Source of the DNA: an uncultured Pseudomonadales bacterium
GTDB lineage: Bacteria > Pseudomonadota > Gammaproteobacteria > Pseudomonadales > Porticoccaceae
Assembly: GCA_943788895.1 (NCBI GenBank)
Contig: CALSRZ010000001.1
Coordinates: 62,001-126,000, forward strand
Direction of reading: 5' to 3'
DNA length: 64,000 nucleotides
Shown here one piece after another: positions 60,409 through 64,000 of the stretch; within the stretch, counting starts at the first letter, position 1, and every line of letters begins with the position of its first letter. The notes below the pieces were generated by a model. The model saw nothing but the letters and a program-made list of their open reading frames with translations. It did not search any database and had not been told where the DNA came from. Both the position numbers and the translations under genes were made by a program.

Positions 60409-60456
60409 TCACTCAGAGTCAGACCTTAGTTCTTTTTTCTTAAGAACTGAATTTAA

Positions 60457-60490
60457 AAACCTCGTACTAATTAAAGTACGAGGTTTTTTT
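60457..60490 (+). terminator. Terminator after the peroxiredoxin gene
   Basis: AACCTCGTACT/AGTACGAGGTT (60458-60468, 60475-60485) with loop AATTAA and a T-run; a further hairpin AGTTCTT/AAGAACT lies just upstream. Confidence 0.93.
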
Positions 60491-60585
60491 ATGCCTGTTG
60501 ATCGACAGATTTCGGTAGCCTGTCACACCAATTTCTTGGGCTAATCACTATGATGGGCGCAATTTAAACCACCCAGGGAAGAACA

Positions 60586-61335
60586 ATGATTTTATTACGC
60601 AGATTATTAGTTGTAGCAATAACCCTCGCACCATTAACAGTGGCAGCCGATATTATTGGTCTGACTATTGGTGGTGGTAGCTGGCAAGCGAGCCCCGAAG
60701 GTAATATTGGGCGCACCGATATCGACCTTGAATCAACGCTAAATCTCGACGAGCAAAATAACCAGTTTGTTTTTGTCGCCCTCGAACACCCAATACCTGT
60801 ATTGCCAAATATTCGTCTGCAGCACAGTGAGATGGAGTGGACCGGTAATGCATTGGTAACGGCCGGCACCAATCTCAATGGCAATCCCTTTGTCAGCGAT
60901 GAGCAGGTTGATGTGTCTCTGGATTTGAGTCACACAGATGCCACTTTCTATTATGAGATTCTCGATAATGTGGTCGATCTGGATCTGGGTATTACCGCCC
61001 GTGCTTTTGATGGTGAGGCGAGTCTTATCGGTGTCGGTCAGCAGGAATCAATTGATCTGGATGCCGTAGGCCCACTGCTCTATGGGCAGGTTGGAGTAGA
61101 TTTTCCGTTAACCGGACTCTCGGCCCATATGATTGCCAACTGGATTGATGTCGATGAATTCAGGTTAATTGATTGGGCGGCACAGCTAACCTATGAGTTT
61201 GACCTGTTTCCGGCAGTGGATACAGGCTTGATCCTCGGTTACCGTTCGATGCTGGTTGAGCTGGATGATCTCGATGACCTGCAGTCAGATGCTACTTTTG
61301 AAGGCTACTATCTGGCATTTCAGCTGCATTTCTAA
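60586..61335 (+). CDS. Small outer-membrane beta-barrel protein (TIGR04219 type)
   Basis: A 249-residue protein with a signal peptide (LLVVAITLAPLTVAA) directly followed by strands (DIIGLTIGGGSWQASPEGNI) and ending in FQLHF with a terminal Phe, as expected of a Bam substrate. Repeated amphipathic strands and acidic loops give about eight to ten strands. It resembles the TIGR04219 family, which has no known function. Confidence 0.78.
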   Translation: MILLRRLLVVAITLAPLTVAADIIGLTIGGGSWQASPEGNIGRTDIDLESTLNLDEQNNQFVFVALEHPIPVLPNIRLQHSEMEWTGNALVTAGTNLNGNPFVSDEQVDVSLDLSHTDATFYYEILDNVVDLDLGITARAFDGEASLIGVGQQESIDLDAVGPLLYGQVGVDFPLTGLSAHMIANWIDVDEFRLIDWAAQLTYEFDLFPAVDTGLILGYRSMLVELDDLDDLQSDATFEGYYLAFQLHF

Positions 61336-61360
61336 CTTATAGGTTGAAGAGGCTAAGCGG

Positions 61361-61921
61361 TTAAGAAGAGGTAGGGCGCGGGCTTTTCCAGGGGCGTCTG
61401 ATCTCTTCATGGCGGACAACGAACTCTCCGTTCTGACGATCATTTAGAAAGTGGTGCAGGGCCAGCTCGACAACCGGGAAGGCCAGCTCGGACCAGGGTA
61501 TATCTGCCTCATTAAATAAGACGACTTCGGATGACTCGAAGGTTGGGTTAAATACAGGTGCGGCCAGCTCTGCGCGATAGAAAACATAGACCTGGTTAAT
61601 CTGCGGAATATCAAACAGTGCGTAAAACTCTGGCGCTACAACCTGTGCATTGGCCTCTTCTTCACATTCGCGCAGAGCCCCCTGCAATGAGGACTCGCCA
61701 TTCTCCAGAAATCCGGCGGGCAGTGTCCAGAAACCATGGCGCGGTTCGATGGCTCTTCGGCAGAGCAGGATCTGGTCCTGATATGTCGGCAGTACCCCTG
61801 CGATAACCCTGGGGTTTTCGTAGTGAATAATCAGGCAGTGTTCGCAGACGTGGCGTTCGCGATTATCGCCTTCAGGGATTTTTTTTATAACGGACTTGCC
61901 GCAGCTGGAACAAAAATTCAT
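61361..61921 (-). CDS. Nudix hydrolase with N-terminal zinc ribbon
   Basis: A 186-residue protein. Cys at 4, 7, 26 and 29 (FCSSCGK ... VCEHC) form a zinc ribbon; the Nudix box GFLENGESSLQGALRECEEE follows WTLPA. This combination matches the Nudix_N_2 group, whose members include FAD and ADP-ribose pyrophosphatases. The substrate is not decided by the sequence. It is convergent with the outer-membrane protein gene. Confidence 0.88.
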   Translation of the reverse strand: MNFCSSCGKSVIKKIPEGDNRERHVCEHCLIIHYENPRVIAGVLPTYQDQILLCRRAIEPRHGFWTLPAGFLENGESSLQGALRECEEEANAQVVAPEFYALFDIPQINQVYVFYRAELAAPVFNPTFESSEVVLFNEADIPWSELAFPVVELALHHFLNDRQNGEFVVRHEEIRRPWKSPRPTSS

Positions 61922-62003
61922 CAGACTCTCGTTAAGAGCTCATTTAAACTTTAAGAGCTTATTTAAAAATCAGAAATAAAACAGACCTGCGTATAATGCA
62001 CAA

Positions 62004-62642
62004 ATGTTAGAAGCAATTGTTAAAAATCTCGAAAAATTCCCACTTAGCAGACCTCAGCCTGAGGATAACCAGAGTCGTTTATCCGCGGCTGTTCTGGTGG
62101 CCCTAATTGATAGTGGCGATGTACCGGAGATTATTTTAACTCAGCGTGCCCACCATCTTAACAGCCATGCCGGTGAAGTTGCCTTCCCCGGTGGTATGTG
62201 GGATGCCGAGGATGTTGACCTTATGCAGACCGCACTGCGCGAGGCAAAAGAGGAGATCGACTTGGATCCGGCTCTGGTGGATGTTATTGCGACATTACCC
62301 AGCGCCACGCCAAGACGCCGCAATTTGCAGGTAACCCCGTTTGTGGGGCTGCTTGCTGATTCGCCAGCACTGATTGGAGACCCATCGGAGATTGGATCAA
62401 TCTTTACTGTGCCAATAAATTATTTTTTAGATATTGATCGCTACAGCTCTCTTGAGCTGAGCCATCAGGGTGAAGTGCTAAGTTTTCCCTGTCTGGATTA
62501 CCGCGATAATCACAATCGAGAATACCGAATCTGGGGCTTTACCCTGCGGGTTATCACCGATATGTTAAATGAAACTTTAAGTGCCGGGCTGAATTTGAAC
62601 TATCCCAGTCATCAACAAATTCAATTGCTGCGTAATAAGTAG
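62004..62642 (+). CDS. CoA pyrophosphatase, Nudix (NudL/YeaB type)
   Basis: A 212-residue Nudix enzyme. The CoA-type extended motif LTQRAHHLNSHAGEVAFPGG precedes the Nudix box GGMWDAEDVDLMQTALREA-KEE. It probably splits CoA to 3',5'-ADP and phosphopantetheine. The start has no strong Shine-Dalgarno; it is divergent from the other Nudix gene. Confidence 0.9.
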   Translation: MLEAIVKNLEKFPLSRPQPEDNQSRLSAAVLVALIDSGDVPEIILTQRAHHLNSHAGEVAFPGGMWDAEDVDLMQTALREAKEEIDLDPALVDVIATLPSATPRRRNLQVTPFVGLLADSPALIGDPSEIGSIFTVPINYFLDIDRYSSLELSHQGEVLSFPCLDYRDNHNREYRIWGFTLRVITDMLNETLSAGLNLNYPSHQQIQLLRNK

Positions 62643-62683
62643 TCAGTCATATAAAATGACCCCTGCTCTAAAAAGGAATTAAT

Positions 62684-63208
62684 ATGATCTATCGAATTGG
62701 TGACCAAAGTCCGGATATACACTCTTCAGCTTTTGTTGCCCAGAGTGCTGATATTATGGGTCAGGTAACTCTGAGAGAGCATTCCAGCGTTTGGTTTAAT
62801 GCGGTGATTCGCGGTGACTGCGATCATATTGAGGTAGGCGCGCGCAGCAATATTCAAGATGGCGCTGTGCTGCACTGCGATCCGGGCAAGCCGCTGTCGA
62901 TAGGCGAAGATGTCACTGTGGGTCACAATGCGATGGTTCACTGTCTCGAGGTTGGCGATCGAACATTAGTTGGCATAAACGCAGTTATTCTCGATGGGGC
63001 TAAAATTGGCAGTGACTGTATTATTGGTGCCAACAGTCTGGTCAAAGCCAATGCGGTTATTCCCGATGGTTCACTGGTGGTGGGTTCACCCGGTGTTGTT
63101 GTACGCCAGTTGGATGAGCAGAGTAAACAGGCTTTGCTCGGCTCAGCGGCTGGTTATGTTGAAAAAGCTGCCAGGATGGCAAGCGATCTTGTGGAGGTCA
63201 AAGCCTGA
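62684..63208 (+). CDS. Gamma-carbonic anhydrase-like protein (YrdA type)
   Basis: A 174-residue left-handed beta-helix trimer protein. Hexapeptide repeats run throughout (IHSSAFVAQSADIMGQVTLR, GARSNIQDGAVLHCDPGKPL). Zinc-ligand His candidates are in GAVLHCD and VTVGHNAMVHCLE. Many bacterial YrdA homologues bind zinc, but their activity is poorly known. The stop overlaps the next gene's ATG by one base. Confidence 0.92.
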   Translation: MIYRIGDQSPDIHSSAFVAQSADIMGQVTLREHSSVWFNAVIRGDCDHIEVGARSNIQDGAVLHCDPGKPLSIGEDVTVGHNAMVHCLEVGDRTLVGINAVILDGAKIGSDCIIGANSLVKANAVIPDGSLVVGSPGVVVRQLDEQSKQALLGSAAGYVEKAARMASDLVEVKA

Positions 63209-63393
63209 TGGCAAATAAGCCAGTAGCATCACCCTGTAATTCTATCTGCACCTTAAGTGATGAGGATATCTGTCAGGGCTGTTTTAGAACTGCAGATGAA
63301 ATTCGCGACTGGTCTGTGCTCGACAATGATCAGAAGCTGGATGTTCTGATTGCCTGCGGTGAGCGCAACCGCAAGGTCAATCCGTTCTATTGA
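63208..63393 (+). CDS. DUF1289 family protein
   Basis: A 61-residue protein with four Cys (SPCNSICTLSDEDICQGC), the DUF1289 signature, followed by RTADEIRDWSVLDNDQK. The cysteines suggest a metal or cluster site; function is unknown. It is translationally coupled to the carbonic anhydrase-like gene, a pairing I know from other gammaproteobacteria. Confidence 0.88.
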   Translation: MANKPVASPCNSICTLSDEDICQGCFRTADEIRDWSVLDNDQKLDVLIACGERNRKVNPFY

Positions 63394-63428
63394 AGTGCGC
63401 GTCAGGAATAGCAAGCTAATAGCTGTGG

Positions 63429-64000
63429 CTATTCCTTATCCTCCTCCGCGCTTTGCATAGGAGTAACGCGGATCTTCCTAATCATTTTGCCATTGAGCTC
63501 TATCGTCTCGCAGCGGTAATTATTAACCCTAAAGCTAACATTGCCGTCGGGAATGCTTTCCAGCTGTTCCAGAGCTAAACCGTTCAGGGTCTTGGGGCCA
63601 TCTGTGGGTAGACTCCATTCAGTAGCCTTATTGATTTCGCGAATCGTCGCTGCACCATCAATCAGATAGCTGCCATTATCCTGAGCTACCACTTCCTCGA
63701 CCTCGTCGGCGGTATTGGTAGTGAAGTCACCGACAATTTCCTCGAGAATATCCTCAAGTGTTACCAGTCCCATCACCTCGCCGTATTCATCAACCACCAT
63801 TGCCAGACGGTGACGAGTCTTTTTAAAGTTCAGTAGCTGGGTAGTCAGTGTCGTGCTCTCGGGAATAAAGTAGGGTTCATCCGAAAAGCGCTTGATCGCA
63901 TTGTGCGTGACCTGGTCCAGGCGCACTAAATGGTTGGCCTTGCGCATATGGAAGATACCAATAATATTATTGATATCGCCATCGAAGAGGGGCAGGCGGG
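63429..64000 (-). CDS. CorB/HlyC-type CBS and CorC-domain protein, start outside window
   Basis: The frame is open to the right edge (RLPLFDGDINNIIGIFHMRK continues upstream of the first ATG at 63947), so the N-terminal part is missing. Visible are the second CBS domain (LAMVVDEYGEVMGLVTLEDI, LEEIVGDFT) and the transporter-associated C-terminal domain (SYLIDGAATIREINKATEWS, DGPKTLNGLALEQLESIPDG). The match to the tail of YfjD/CorB is closer than to CorC, so a DUF21 membrane domain is expected outside the window. Magnesium or cobalt efflux is inferred from the family. Confidence 0.85.
   Translation of the reverse strand, partial: RLPLFDGDINNIIGIFHMRKANHLVRLDQVTHNAIKRFSDEPYFIPESTTLTTQLLNFKKTRHRLAMVVDEYGEVMGLVTLEDILEEIVGDFTTNTADEVEEVVAQDNGSYLIDGAATIREINKATEWSLPTDGPKTLNGLALEQLESIPDGNVSFRVNNYRCETIELNGKMIRKIRVTPMQSAEEDKE

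Overview
The window is a stretch of gammaproteobacterial chromosome, dense and almost entirely colinear with known core gene blocks. Gene order (kdsD-kdsC-lptCAB-rpoN-hpf-ptsN-rapZ-ptsO; ibaG-murA-hisGDC-algW; ftsH-folP-glmM-tpiA-secG-tRNA-Leu ... tRNA-fMet-rimP-nusA-infB-rbfA-truB-rpsO-pnp; recN / grpE-dnaK-dnaJ-dapB-carAB-greA) is of the Pseudomonas/Cellvibrio type. Intermediate base composition, short intergenic gaps and a TonB-receptor/phytase pair suggest a marine heterotroph such as the SAR92/Porticoccaceae group; that assignment is inference.

Layout. 0-0.55 kb: end of a nitrilase-family gene. 0.6-9.6 kb (minus strand): one long cell-envelope and nitrogen-PTS run from kdsD down to yjgA. 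9.7 kb: yrbG exchanger, then divergently an orphan mlaC, ibaG, murA and hisGDC. 16.2-17.8 kb: AlgW-type protease and yhbY (minus). 17.8-24.1 kb: rlmE, ftsH, folP, glmM, tpiA, secG, tRNA-Leu(GAG). 24.1-31.6 kb: an accessory island between tRNA-Leu and tRNA-fMet. 31.8-41.8 kb: djlA, tRNA-fMet and the rimP-pnp translation/RNA block. 41.9-42.4 kb: a nested palindromic element. 42.4-54.1 kb: recN, then divergent grpE-dnaK-dnaJ-dapB-carAB-greA with a consensus heat-shock promoter. 54.2-56.4 kb: argD-argF (minus). 56.5-59.2 kb: a porin/FMN-binding/PepSY operon behind a Fur-like box. 59.4-64 kb: grxD, peroxiredoxin, a small outer-membrane protein, two Nudix hydrolases, gamma-carbonic anhydrase, a DUF1289 protein and part of a CorB/HlyC-type protein.

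The most interesting region is the 24.1-31.6 kb island. It encodes a TonB-dependent receptor, a lipoprotein beta-propeller phytase, a bifunctional OlsF-type acyltransferase (ornithine-lipid synthase candidate), a PAP2 phosphatase and an MJ1255/VC2487-type glycosyltransferase. Each of its three transcription units is preceded by PhoB-like TGTCAT half-sites repeated on an exact 11-bp phase in the direction of transcription. I read it as a phosphate-starvation island joining organic-phosphate scavenging to replacement of phospholipids by phosphorus-free lipids. A second candidate system is the Fur-box porin plus flavinylated periplasmic protein plus PepSY membrane protein, possibly for iron reduction or uptake.

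A technical warning: seven genes (yjgA, mgtE, ptsO, rapZ, rpoN, infB, pnp) carry frameshifts that are repaired in silico by removing or adding one base, or in rpoN by also removing one copy of a 13-bp tandem duplication. Several of these genes are essential or nearly so elsewhere, so sequence error is the leading explanation. They are annotated as full-length CDS with the break noted.
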